Positions 16,323-24,619 of a stretch of 38,659 bases of DNA are shown here, in pieces; positions within the stretch are counted from its first letter, which is position 1, and the number at the start of each line of letters is the position of its first letter. The notes under the pieces are model-generated. The model searched no databases. It had not been told where the DNA came from and saw nothing but the letters and a program-made list of their open reading frames with translations. Location: contig NZ_BPEW01000009.1 of assembly GCF_019654975.1 (NCBI RefSeq), positions 101,488 through 140,146 on the forward strand. The letters run 5' to 3'. Source of the DNA: Shewanella sp. c952. GTDB taxonomy: Bacteria > Pseudomonadota > Gammaproteobacteria > Enterobacterales > Shewanellaceae. The position numbers were made by a program, and so were the translations under genes.

Positions 16323-17162
16323 ATGATTGAGATAGGCAGCTTACCCAATGGCAGAGCAGCGCAAGCACTCATCGACTATCTCAAAGGGCAGAACATCACC
16401 TGTAGTATTATGCCCGCCGAACAAGGAGTGATGCTGGTACTACACGATGAAACTCAACTATCTCGAGTTCAACAAGAGTATCATGCGTTTCTTAGCAACC
16501 CTTATGACGAGAAGTATCTCGCCGCTTCATGGGAAAATGGCAGCACCCAGACCCAACTAGACTACGGTAACCCTGCTCTGCAGTTAGTCACACAATTTAT
16601 CACTGGAGCTGGTCCACTCACTTTGCTGGTATTTTTCAGTTGCGTAGTAATATATGCAGCCATGAATCTCGGCTTTGCAAATCCCATTTTTGAGAGTTTA
16701 TCCTTTTTTGGCGCCACCTCTCCCGCCTCACTCAGTGAATTCTGGCGACTATTCACCCCAAGTCTTATCCACTTTTCGGCGATGCACATCATCTTTAACC
16801 TATTATGGTGGTGGTACTTAGGCGGTAAGATCGAGAATAAAATAGGCCTTAAACCGCTATTTATACTGCTATTAGTCGGTGGTACATTACCGAATATATT
16901 GCAGTACTTTATGGCTGGGCCAAATTTCGGTGGGCTATCTGGAGTGGTATACGCCGTAGTCGGCTACACCTGGATAATGGGAGTTAAGCGTCCTGAATCA
17001 GGCATTGGGCTACCACCTGCTTACATCGGTTTTATGTTGTTATGGCTTGTTTTTGGCTTTACCGATATGTTCGGCCTTTCTATTGCCAATGGTGCACACT
17101 TGGGTGGATTATTAGTCGGTGTTCTGCAAGGCTTTATCGACAGCCGGAAAAAGTACGTTTAA
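16323..17162 (+). CDS. glpG: Rhomboid intramembrane serine protease
   Basis: GlpG cleaves transmembrane substrates inside the inner membrane. The 279-aa protein has the cytosolic N-terminal domain (about 1-80), then six hydrophobic helices. FSAMHIIFNLLWWWYLGG carries the oxyanion-side H/N motif, GGLSGVVYAVVGY holds the nucleophile Ser206, and NGAHLGGLLVG holds His259, completing the Ser-His dyad. GGAGAGG lies six bases before ATG. It probably shares a transcript with glpE. The 142 bp after it, before the GT9 gene, hold no recognised feature. Confidence 0.96.
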   Translation: MIEIGSLPNGRAAQALIDYLKGQNITCSIMPAEQGVMLVLHDETQLSRVQQEYHAFLSNPYDEKYLAASWENGSTQTQLDYGNPALQLVTQFITGAGPLTLLVFFSCVVIYAAMNLGFANPIFESLSFFGATSPASLSEFWRLFTPSLIHFSAMHIIFNLLWWWYLGGKIENKIGLKPLFILLLVGGTLPNILQYFMAGPNFGGLSGVVYAVVGYTWIMGVKRPESGIGLPPAYIGFMLLWLVFGFTDMFGLSIANGAHLGGLLVGVLQGFIDSRKKYV

Positions 17163-17304
17163 CCACAGTAGCTACGCTACTAAATGACCAACATATAGCC
17201 TTTTGGCAGCTAAACCTCGCAGAGGCCCTACAAACCCATAGACTCAATTGTCATCTTATGGGCAAACATGTATAACTGATTTTATTTTATTAAGGTTTCC
17301 ATCC

Positions 17305-18309
17305 ATGAAGCGGATATTGATTGTCAGAGTCGATAAGCTGGGTGATTTTTGTCATTCATTACCAGCAATATCGTTGTTAAAGCGTTCAATGCCCGACGCT
17401 CAGATCGATGTCATCGTTTCCCCTTTGATCCACTCATTGGCGAGTCAGTTCGACTTTATAGATAACCTACTTATTTATAAAAAAGATGATCCGAACCTCG
17501 TAGAGCTAATCAAAGCTAACCGCTACGATGCCGCCATTGTGATGCATAGTCATAAAGATATGACCAAAGTGATTAAAGCCGCAGGCATTCCCTATCGACT
17601 AGGCCAACGTAGAAAGTGGTTCCAATACTTATATACCCATAGAGCGCCACTTAATCGCAGTGCATGTTTAAAACCTGAATGGCGCTACTGTACAGATCAT
17701 ATTGAGTACTTTTTATGCCAACAATATATTCCCCCAGCAGACATCAAATGGCGCTTATGGGATGTCAGCGAGGAAAAAGCTCAATGGCAGCAGTTCTACG
17801 GTAAAACGGCTAATGAGAAGCTTATCTTTATTCATCCAGGTAGTGGCGGGTCGGAAGGTTCACTTTCTCCAGAGCAGTTTGCCACTATGGCTGATGTCAT
17901 TGCTAAAGAGTCAGACGTCGAAATTAAATTTGTCGTCACATTTGGGCCGACTGAAGAGCCTTTAGCTGCCAGTGTAGTCGAATTAATAACAGCTGCTGGA
18001 CATAACGCACTAATGGCGAAACCGATAAAAGATATCGGCGAGTTCTCTCGTTCGTTAGTCGCTGCAGATATGATGATTGCAGGCTCAACAGGTCCACTGC
18101 ATGTTGCAAGTCTACATAATGCCATTACGGTCGGTTTTTACCCTCACGGTTCGAGAGATGACAAGATCCGCTGGCAAACATTGAGTGATGACGACCAACG
18201 ATTGTCTTTTTCACCCCCAATGGGCGAGAAAACAGGAGAGGACCTTTCACTTATTGATGCGAAATATGTCGGTGAACAAGCAGCATTGAAGCTTAAAAAG
18301 CTAAGCTAA
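17305..18309 (+). CDS. GT9 (heptosyltransferase-family) glycosyltransferase, paralogue of the gene at 522
   Basis: This 334-aa GT9 protein shows MKRILIVRVDKLGDFCHSL, FIHPGSGGSEGSLSPEQF and IAGSTGPLHVASLHNAITVGFYP. The same three blocks, plus RLWDVSEEKAQWQQFYGK, recur in the GT9 at 522-1529, so the two are paralogues. I start at ATG 17305 (AAGG nine bases upstream); a more distal start at 17248 adds 19 residues with no family support. It lies outside the main LPS core cluster, separated by the kbl-tdh-glpEG genes, and is followed by a bidirectional terminator. Likely transfers heptose to the inner core; linkage unknown. Confidence 0.85.
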   Translation: MKRILIVRVDKLGDFCHSLPAISLLKRSMPDAQIDVIVSPLIHSLASQFDFIDNLLIYKKDDPNLVELIKANRYDAAIVMHSHKDMTKVIKAAGIPYRLGQRRKWFQYLYTHRAPLNRSACLKPEWRYCTDHIEYFLCQQYIPPADIKWRLWDVSEEKAQWQQFYGKTANEKLIFIHPGSGGSEGSLSPEQFATMADVIAKESDVEIKFVVTFGPTEEPLAASVVELITAAGHNALMAKPIKDIGEFSRSLVAADMMIAGSTGPLHVASLHNAITVGFYPHGSRDDKIRWQTLSDDDQRLSFSPPMGEKTGEDLSLIDAKYVGEQAALKLKKLS

Positions 18310-18330
18310 GAAACTGACTCGTTACACATT

Positions 18331-18355
18331 AAAGGTGCCAGTTTACGGCACCTTT
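18331..18355. terminator. Bidirectional hairpin between convergent GT9 and elbB
   Basis: AAAGGTGCC (18331-18339) pairs with GGCACCTTT (18347-18355) around a seven-base loop. The A and T ends give a short U-tract in both directions. Confidence 0.7.
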
Positions 18356-18365
18356 CACTTATCGC

Positions 18366-19022
18366 TTACTCTACCATTAACAACACTTGCCTAACTAACT
18401 TCTCAATGCCCTTATGAGCTTCAATAATACTACCAGCAAGCATATAAGCAGGTGTACTCACCACTTTATTGACCTCATCAATCACGATATCGTCTACGGC
18501 AGCAACTTGATGGCAGCCTCCTTGCAGCTCAAATGCCGCAGCAGTGTTGCTATCGGAACCAATGGTTCCTTTAACACCAGCACCATAAAACTGCGGGATC
18601 ATTATGGGTGATATGCAGATAAAACCAACAGGCTTTTTAGCTTGAGTAAATTGGCTAATAAACTGTTTTACACTCGGGTCGATAACATGTTCCGCCCCCG
18701 CCAAAGCAAAATTACAAAGATTCTTCGCTGCACCAAAGCCACCAGGGATAATCAATGCATCAAATTCGCCAATGACTAGATCTGTAACCGGCTTAATATC
18801 GCCACGAGCAACTCTTGCTGACTCGACCAATACATTACGACTATCAGTTTCATCCACCTCCCCTGTGAGATGATTAACCACATGTAATTGAGTAATATCA
18901 GGAGCGAAGCACTGGTAACATGCACCAGCACGGGCAACCTCTAACAAAGTTAACACAGACTCATGTAACTCTGTGCCATCGAAGACACCACTACCACTTA
19001 AAAGAACTGCGACTTTTTTCAT
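18366..19022 (-). CDS. elbB: ElbB, DJ-1/PfpI-superfamily isoprenoid-biosynthesis-associated protein
   Basis: ElbB belongs to the class I glutamine amidotransferase-like (DJ-1) superfamily; E. coli ElbB has been linked to isoprenoid synthesis and has weak glyoxalase III activity. The 218-aa protein shows KKVAVLLSGSGVFDGTE at its start, ALIIPGGFGAAKNLCNFA, the nucleophile-elbow-like VGFICISPIMIPQFYG with Cys, and VVSTPAYMLAG near the end. The start is ATG 19022, with GGAGA about five bases upstream; the ATG at 19034 overlaps that Shine-Dalgarno. It converges on the GT9 gene and diverges from polA. Confidence 0.93.
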   Translation of the reverse strand: MKKVAVLLSGSGVFDGTELHESVLTLLEVARAGACYQCFAPDITQLHVVNHLTGEVDETDSRNVLVESARVARGDIKPVTDLVIGEFDALIIPGGFGAAKNLCNFALAGAEHVIDPSVKQFISQFTQAKKPVGFICISPIMIPQFYGAGVKGTIGSDSNTAAAFELQGGCHQVAAVDDIVIDEVNKVVSTPAYMLAGSIIEAHKGIEKLVRQVLLMVE

Positions 19023-19408
19023 TAAAATCTCCATTTATATATCATATTGTTTTAACAAAATTGCAATAAAGCGCTTGATCAGATTAATTATCGTGCTAAG
19101 TTATCACTGCACTTTATCAAACGGCGATTATTTGACCAAGGAATAGGTTTATAAAACGAATAAAAATAAAAAGTCCACATTTATAGTTTAATTGCTCAAA
19201 ATAGCACTCACTTCACACAATTAGAATTTACCACTAAAATTCAATAACTTAGCGCGCGCTCATTTTATAACTAAAAATAAGTAACTTTTAGTTCTGTAGT
19301 TCCATGCACAGAGTTATCCACAGGCTCATCAATATTTATCCGTAGCTGAAACAGCGCTGATATGGCATGCTAGCGCCATCATCGAAACGCGATAAATGAA
19401 TACCTATT
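19023..19408 (+). other. AT-rich divergent intergenic region upstream of polA
   Basis: These 386 bp hold no credible ORF. The notable item is a perfect DnaA box at 19314-19322. A related but imperfect TTTATCCGT occurs at 19335-19343. No confident sigma-70 promoter was picked, although AT-rich stretches are abundant. Confidence 0.4.
19314..19322 (+). promoter_or_regulatory. DnaA box upstream of polA
   Basis: TTATCCACA is an exact match to the consensus high-affinity DnaA box (TTATNCACA). It lies 87 bases before the polA ATG. Regulatory function is inferred only from sequence and position. Confidence 0.45.
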
Positions 19409-22159
19409 ATGCCAAAAATTGCCGACAACCCTTTAGTTCTTGTGGATGGATCCTCTTACCTGTACCGCGCCTATTATGCTCCGCCACATTTGACTAACTC
19501 TAAAGGTGAAGCAACTGGTGCTGTATATGGCGTGATCAACATGCTTCGTAGTCTGTTAAATCAATATAAGCCCAGCCAAATGGCGGTTGTATTTGATGCA
19601 AAAGGCAAGACATTCCGTAACGACATGTACTCAGAATATAAGGCGCAGCGCCCACCAATGCCTGATGATCTGCGTGGTCAAATTGCGCCACTGCATCAAA
19701 TCATTAAAGCCCTCGGTTTACCACTCGTGTGTATTTCGGGTGTGGAAGCTGATGACGTTATAGGTACCATTGCCACCCAAGCCAGCAAAGAGGGACGTGC
19801 TGTACTCATTAGCACGGGTGATAAAGATATGGCGCAGTTGGTTGACGAGAATGTCACCTTGATTAATACCATGACTAATACGGTGATGGGACCAGCTGAA
19901 GTTACCGAAAAATTTGGTGTCGGACCAGAGCTCATCATCGACCTCCTCGCATTGCAGGGAGATAAAGCCGATAACATTCCCGGCTTGCCTGGTGTCGGTG
20001 AGAAAACCGCACTGGCAATGTTACTTGGTGTTGGTGGCGTCGATAATATTCTCGCCGCTCCAGAGAAAATGCCAGCACTAGGTTTTCGTGGCTCGAAAAC
20101 CATGCCGGCGAAGATCGCTGAGCACGCCGATATGCTCAAACTCAGTTACGAACTCGCTACCATTAAGCTTGATGTAGAACTTGAGCAAGATTGGCGCACC
20201 ATGGATATTGAGCCCGCCAATAAAGATGAGCTAGTTAAATGCTATGGCGAAATGGAGTTTAAACGTTGGTTAGCGGAGGTGCTAGATAACAAATCCACCG
20301 CCATCGCAAATGAAGACAGCGATGAAGTTGTTGTTAAGCAAGATATTGAAACTGAATACGACACTATTTTGTCTGTTGAGCAACTCGACAACTGGATTGC
20401 AACACTTAGCCAAGCAGATCTCATCGCCATTGATACTGAGACCACGAGTCTTAACTATATGGAAGCAGAGCTGGTTGGGATATCATTTGCAGTCGAAGTG
20501 GGCAAAGCTGCCTACCTGCCCTTGTCTCATGACTACGTAGATGCACCAGAGCAACTTGATAAAGCAATGGTTTTTGAAAAACTAACACCATTGTTAGAAA
20601 ATGAAGCAATTAAAAAGGTCGGTCAAAACCTTAAATACGACATCAGCATTTTTGCTAATGCCGGTATTAAGCTCAAAGGTGTACAGTTCGATACCATGCT
20701 TGAGTCCTATGTATTTAACTCTGTTGCATCAAAACACAATATGGATGACTTGGCGCTTAAATATCTTGGCCATAAAAATATCAGTTTTGAAGAGATTGCC
20801 GGTAAAGGGGTAAAACAGCTCACTTTCAACCAGATCCCACTGGAAACCGCAGCGCCTTATGCGGCTGAAGACGCAGACATCACCCTAAGACTGCATCAGC
20901 ACTTGTGGCCTCGATTAGAGAAACTACCTGAACTTGCCAGTGTATTTACGGACATCGAACTGCCGTTGATTGATATACTGTCAACAATAGAGCGTCAAGG
21001 CGTTCTCATAGATAGCATGCTACTAGGTCAGCAAAGCGAAGAGCTGGCTCGCAAAATAGATGAACTGCAAACCAAGGCTCATGAGATTGCAGGTCAGCCA
21101 TTTAATCTCGCATCGCCAAAACAGCTACAAGAGCTATTTTTCGACAAGCTCGGTTACCCAATTATCAAGAAAACCCCAAAAGGTGCCCCTTCAACCGCTG
21201 AAGAGGTATTAGTTGAATTAGCACTAGATTATCCACTACCGAAAATTATTCTTGAGCATCGCAGTCTTGCCAAACTTAAGAGCACATATACTGACAAGCT
21301 ACCTTTAATGGTCAATGCTAAGTCTGGGCGAGTTCATACTAGCTACCACCAGGCGAACGCAGCTACAGGGCGGTTGTCTTCTAGTGAGCCGAACCTGCAA
21401 AATATCCCAATTAGAACCGAAGAGGGTCGCCGTATTCGTCATGCGTTTATCGCTCCTGAAGGTAGAAAAATCCTTGCTGCCGATTACTCACAAATCGAGC
21501 TAAGGATCATGGCGCACCTATCGCAAGATAAAGGCCTGTTAACCGCTTTTGCTGAAGGTAAAGATATTCATAAAGCCACGGCAGCAGAAGTGTTTGATGT
21601 GGACTTCAGCGAGGTCACTAGCGATCAACGTCGCCGCGCAAAAGCCGTCAATTTCGGTTTAATCTACGGTATGTCAGCTTTTGGTTTAGCCAAGCAGTTA
21701 GATATTCCTCGCGCAGAAGCACAACGTTATATCGATACCTACTTTAAACGTTACCCGGGTGTACTCAACTACATGGAAGAGACCCGCGCTATTGCCGCAG
21801 ATCTCGGCTATGTATCGACACTATTTGGACGCCGACTGTATTTACCTGCAATAAAAGATCGCAACGCAATGCGCAGGCAAGCAGCTGAACGCGCAGCAAT
21901 CAATGCACCGATGCAGGGTACCGCTGCCGATATAATCAAAAAAGCGATGATTAATGTCGCTAAATGGATTGAGACTGAAACAAACGGTGAGATCACCATG
22001 ATCATGCAGGTACACGATGAATTGGTGTTTGAGGTTGATGCTGATAAAGCTGACAGTTTGCAAGTTAAGATTTGTGAGTTAATGGCCGCGGCTGCAACAC
22101 TTGATGTCGAACTGCTTGCTGAAGCCGGCATTGGTGACAACTGGGAGCAGGCACACTAA
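19409..22159 (+). CDS. polA: DNA polymerase I
   Basis: PolA fills repair and Okazaki gaps. The 916-aa protein has all three domains. The 5'-nuclease (about 1-300) shows [26 protein letters not shown] and [18 protein letters not shown]. The 3'-5' exonuclease appears intact, with [11 protein letters not shown] (ExoI D/E), [12 protein letters not shown] and [11 protein letters not shown]. The polymerase domain has motif A ([14 protein letters not shown]), the O-helix [18 protein letters not shown], and motif C ([10 protein letters not shown]). Length is close to E. coli (928 aa). Spot 42 follows downstream, the classic arrangement. Confidence 0.98.
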   Translation: MPKIADNPLVLVDGSSYLYRAYYAPPHLTNSKGEATGAVYGVINMLRSLLNQYKPSQMAVVFDAKGKTFRNDMYSEYKAQRPPMPDDLRGQIAPLHQIIKALGLPLVCISGVEADDVIGTIATQASKEGRAVLISTGDKDMAQLVDENVTLINTMTNTVMGPAEVTEKFGVGPELIIDLLALQGDKADNIPGLPGVGEKTALAMLLGVGGVDNILAAPEKMPALGFRGSKTMPAKIAEHADMLKLSYELATIKLDVELEQDWRTMDIEPANKDELVKCYGEMEFKRWLAEVLDNKSTAIANEDSDEVVVKQDIETEYDTILSVEQLDNWIATLSQADLIAIDTETTSLNYMEAELVGISFAVEVGKAAYLPLSHDYVDAPEQLDKAMVFEKLTPLLENEAIKKVGQNLKYDISIFANAGIKLKGVQFDTMLESYVFNSVASKHNMDDLALKYLGHKNISFEEIAGKGVKQLTFNQIPLETAAPYAAEDADITLRLHQHLWPRLEKLPELASVFTDIELPLIDILSTIERQGVLIDSMLLGQQSEELARKIDELQTKAHEIAGQPFNLASPKQLQELFFDKLGYPIIKKTPKGAPSTAEEVLVELALDYPLPKIILEHRSLAKLKSTYTDKLPLMVNAKSGRVHTSYHQANAATGRLSSSEPNLQNIPIRTEEGRRIRHAFIAPEGRKILAADYSQIELRIMAHLSQDKGLLTAFAEGKDIHKATAAEVFDVDFSEVTSDQRRRAKAVNFGLIYGMSAFGLAKQLDIPRAEAQRYIDTYFKRYPGVLNYMEETRAIAADLGYVSTLFGRRLYLPAIKDRNAMRRQAAERAAINAPMQGTAADIIKKAMINVAKWIETETNGEITMIMQVHDELVFEVDADKADSLQVKICELMAAAATLDVELLAEAGIGDNWEQAH

Positions 22160-22220
22160 ATTGATTGTGACAGGTTAGAGAAGATCAAATCTAATCTATT
22201 CAATCACATGGAGTTAGCCC

Positions 22221-22254
22221 TAATAGAGCTGATTGCTTTTAATCAGTTCTATTA
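22221..22254 (+). terminator. Strong hairpin after polA, without U-tract
   Basis: A 14-bp stem with one G-T wobble forms between 22221-22234 and 22241-22254 around a six-base loop. No T-run follows, so it may be a factor-dependent or processing 3' end. Confidence 0.4.
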
Positions 22255-22412
22255 ATCTAATCATCAGCATCACATTAATCTAAACCAACCTGCCCCTTGC
22301 AAAAACCGGCTAGCCAAATCATCCCTGAACTGAAAATACAAAATTTGTTTCGCAAAAAGATTGTTCAATTAAAAAGCAGTGCAAGCCTATGTTTTTAAAT
22401 CAGTAATATGAA

Positions 22413-22430
22413 ATATACTGATCAGAATAT
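22413..22430. promoter_or_regulatory. 18-bp imperfect palindrome centred on CTGATCAG
   Basis: ATAT-A-CTGATCAG-A-ATAT is symmetric except for one A/A pair. It lies about 100-118 bases before the Spot 42 start. It could bind a dimeric regulator; none is assigned. Confidence 0.25.
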
Positions 22431-22451
22431 GTATTTTTATTGAACAAACCT

Positions 22452-22467
22452 TGAGATCGGCGTCACA
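22452..22467 (+). promoter_or_regulatory. CRP-like site upstream of spf
   Basis: TGAGA-TCGGCG-TCACA matches the CRP consensus TGTGA-N6-TCACA at nine of ten positions. Its centre is at -71.5 relative to the predicted Spot 42 start at 22531. The -10 of spf is probably TAATAT at 22518-22523. Confidence 0.6.
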
Positions 22468-22530
22468 TTATTGTGTGCTTTTTACAAAAACTGTTTTTCA
22501 TAATACGGTTAATAGGGTAATATTCTCTGC

Positions 22531-22646
22531 GTAGGGTACAGAGGTTAAGATGTTCTATCTTTCAGACCTTTTTTTAAATTCGCTAATTTGAAGTGAATTG
22601 CCAAATTATGGCGCCTCAGCAGATCTAATCTGCTGGGGCTTTTTTT
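22531..22646 (+). ncRNA. spf: Spot 42 small RNA
   Basis: The first 50 or so bases (beginning GTAGGGTACAGAGGTTAAGA) match E. coli Spot 42 nearly base for base, with one extra T. That part includes the GTTCTATCTTTCAGACC segment that pairs with target mRNAs. The middle diverges, and the RNA ends in a 12-bp intrinsic terminator stem (22613-22624 with 22628-22639) followed by seven T. The polA-spf-engB order is the same as in enterobacteria. Spot 42 is an Hfq-dependent repressor of secondary carbon-use genes. Predicted length is 116 nt. Confidence 0.95.
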
Positions 22647-22709
22647 CGTCTTAAATAAATTTTAGAGTAATTACTTTAATTTGATTAAAAAAACAGTTAT
22701 GCTGTGGTC

Positions 22710-22815
22710 ATTGAGCGCTATCAACATAGTTTGGTAGGTCTTGAGTCTTGTTGAATTTAGCTTCTCCCCAAAAGAGCTAATTTACGCCGATGGTTTATTC
22801 CGTCGGTTTTTTTTT
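22710..22815 (+). ncRNA. Candidate small RNA downstream of Spot 42
   Basis: An intrinsic terminator (CCGATGG 22787-22793, loop TTTATT, CCGTCGG 22800-22806, then nine T) has no ORF in front of it, because Spot 42 already ends at 22646. A possible -10 TATGCT is at 22698-22703, giving a transcript of roughly 105 nt; the -35 is poor. The region has no ORF of note. I recall that Aliivibrio salmonicida has a further sRNA downstream of spf, which makes this placement plausible. Confidence 0.4.
22787..22815 (+). terminator. Orphan rightward intrinsic terminator in the spf-engB gap
   Basis: The seven-bp stem with one T-G wobble plus nine consecutive T is a textbook intrinsic terminator in the plus direction. 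engB is on the opposite strand, so it cannot be serving that gene. Confidence 0.75.
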
Positions 22816-22818
22816 GCC

Positions 22819-22849
22819 TAAAAAAAACGCCCCTATCATTAGGAGCGTT
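22819..22849 (-). terminator. engB terminator
   Basis: On the minus strand AACGCTCC (22849-22842) pairs with GGGGCGTT (22833-22826, one T-G wobble), followed by a run of T. It lies 33 bases past the engB stop. Confidence 0.75.
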
Positions 22850-22881
22850 ATTCATATTAAAAGTCTTACAGTGACTGAATG

Positions 22882-23556
22882 TTACTTATCTGACTCAATT
22901 TGAGCTTCAATCGACTCAGCAGCCAGCTGCTCTTGCAACCATTCTGGTTTGCACCACTGGTCAAGAATACCAAGAACCTTGCTTTTACCAATCCCTTTCA
23001 ATGAAGAGAAGGCTTCTACCTTTACTGCATCATCAAAATGACTCAACTTTTTGCGTACCTCATTAACCATCTTCATTCTGGCACTTTGGCCCAATTTATC
23101 AGCCTTGGTTAATAGTGCTAAAACTGGAATATCACTTTCAACAGCCCACTCAATCATCTGCATATCGAGATCTTTCAGTGGATGTCGAATATCCATCAAC
23201 ACAACAACGCCACTTAAACACTCTCTCTTAAGTAAGTATTCGCCTAATGCTTGTTGCCACTTTTTCTTAAGTGCTAAAGGTACTTGGGCGAAACCATAAC
23301 CAGGTAAATCCACTAATCGACGATGTTTATCGAGTTTAAAAACATTAATTAACTGCGTTCGACCAGGAGTTTTACTGGTACGCGCAATTTTTTGCTCTGT
23401 TAATAAATTTAGCGCGCTGGACTTACCCGCGTTCGAACGACCCGCAAAGGCTATCTCTACCCCAACATCGCCAGGGAGGTATTCATCTAAGTGTGCGATG
23501 TCTGGCGCACTAATTAAAAACTCTGCTTTACGGAAATCGATACGAGATTCACTCAC
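22882..23556 (-). CDS. engB: EngB (YsxC/YihA), ribosome-assembly GTPase
   Basis: EngB is a TRAFAC GTPase needed for large-subunit assembly. The 224-aa protein shows the G1 loop [16 protein letters not shown]2 region SKTPGRTQ, G3 [12 protein letters not shown], the block [21 protein letters not shown]4 LLTKADKL and G5 FSSLKG. I start at GTG 23556 because GGAG lies six bases upstream. The TTG at 23568 would overlap that Shine-Dalgarno, and the shorter form fits known Shewanella-like N-termini. It is divergent from the cytochrome c4 gene. Confidence 0.96.
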   Translation of the reverse strand: MSESRIDFRKAEFLISAPDIAHLDEYLPGDVGVEIAFAGRSNAGKSSALNLLTEQKIARTSKTPGRTQLINVFKLDKHRRLVDLPGYGFAQVPLALKKKWQQALGEYLLKRECLSGVVVLMDIRHPLKDLDMQMIEWAVESDIPVLALLTKADKLGQSARMKMVNEVRKKLSHFDDAVKVEAFSSLKGIGKSKVLGILDQWCKPEWLQEQLAAESIEAQIESDK

Positions 23557-23725
23557 AATTAACTCCAAAATTTTCTCAACTAACTTTGTTAAATATCGAA
23601 GAGTTGCTTACATTTTCACAATTTCGTGTAAAATATTACCCCGATCACATAAAATACATTTTATCACGCTTGCGGGTCTCCCTAGTAAGCTCAGGACAAA
23701 TATTTTAATAAGAAGTTGGAACGCC

Positions 23726-24346
23726 ATGAAAAAGTTAGCTCTTGCGCTGTCTGTTTTAGCCACAATGTCTTCACCTGTAATGGCTGAAGGTAATGCTGAA
23801 GCAGGAAAAACCAAAGCCATTGTTTGTTCTGCTTGTCACGGTGTTGACGGCAACAGCATGATAGACATGTACCCTAAACTTGCTGGTCAGCAAACGACCT
23901 ATATCGAAAAGCAACTACATGATTTCCGCAGTGCGGCTAAATCAGGTGGTAAAGAAGGCCGTGCAGACCCAATCATGGGCGGCATGGCTATGATGCTTAG
24001 CGACGAAGATATCTCTGATATCGCTGCATTCTATGCAAGCCAAACCAAACAAGTTATCGAAGTTAAAGATGTTCCTGCTTTAGGTGAACAACTTTACAAA
24101 GGCGGTGACTCTGCTCGTGGCATTACCGCATGTATTGCATGTCATGGACCTGAAGGTAAAGGTTCTGAAGCTGCAGGCTTCCCTGATGTTAGCGGACAAC
24201 ACGCTAATTATATCAAGATCCAGCTGAATAAGTTTCACGATACAAATCGTAACAACGACTTAAATGGCATGATGCAAGATATTGCTAAGAAGCTAAATGC
24301 TGACGATATGGACGCATTATCTAAATATATATCAAGCCTTAAGTAA
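23726..24346 (+). CDS. Di-heme cytochrome c4
   Basis: This 206-aa periplasmic protein has a signal peptide (MKKLALALSVLATMSSPVMA, cleavage probably before EGN). Two class I cytochrome c domains follow, with heme motifs CSACH (about residues 37-41) and CIACH (about 136-140). Candidate axial methionines lie at MGGMAMM and in LNGMMQD. Cytochrome c4 passes electrons from the bc1 complex to cbb3-type oxidases. In E. coli the gene next to engB is different, but a c4 beside engB is common in gammaproteobacteria. An intrinsic terminator follows. Confidence 0.94.
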   Translation: MKKLALALSVLATMSSPVMAEGNAEAGKTKAIVCSACHGVDGNSMIDMYPKLAGQQTTYIEKQLHDFRSAAKSGGKEGRADPIMGGMAMMLSDEDISDIAAFYASQTKQVIEVKDVPALGEQLYKGGDSARGITACIACHGPEGKGSEAAGFPDVSGQHANYIKIQLNKFHDTNRNNDLNGMMQDIAKKLNADDMDALSKYISSLK

Positions 24347-24361
24347 ACATTAGTTAATGCT

Positions 24362-24388
24362 AAAAGGACAGCAGTGCTGTCCTTTTTT
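24362..24388 (+). terminator. Terminator of cytochrome c4 gene
   Basis: AAAAGGACAG pairs with CTGTCCTTTT around CAGTG, followed by further T (T-run 24383-24388). It begins 16 bases after the stop codon. Confidence 0.9.
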
Positions 24389-24404
24389 ATTTCATCTAGT
24401 TAAC

Positions 24405-24416
24405 GTTTACGTAAAC
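24405..24416. promoter_or_regulatory. 12-bp perfect palindrome upstream of the Csr-type RNA
   Basis: GTTTACGTAAAC is a perfect palindrome 18 bases before a TTGACA hexamer. Its position suggests an operator or activator site for that promoter, but no regulator can be assigned from sequence. Confidence 0.35.
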
Positions 24417-24433
24417 TGCACGCAAAAACTTAC

Positions 24434-24462
24434 TTGACAGTGATCACAGATTTCGGTTTAAT
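24434..24462 (+). promoter_or_regulatory. Strong sigma-70 promoter between cytochrome c4 and the Csr-type RNA
   Basis: Consensus TTGACA (24434-24439) and TTTAAT (24457-24462) are separated by 17 bases, giving a start near 24469. The spacer contains GTGATCAC with a TCACA half-site. It may drive the downstream RNA, although that would give a transcript of about 615 nt, longer than usual for the family. Confidence 0.5.
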
Positions 24463-24619
24463 GAGCCCCGTACCGAGATGAACCCAACTGATAGTACAAA
24501 AATTATTTAATAATAACTTTCAGATTTTGGTATTTTTACATTTAAGATATAAGAATAAATTAACGAAATAATAATAATATTATTGAGACCACTCACTAAA
24601 AATAATAAGAGTAGAGATT

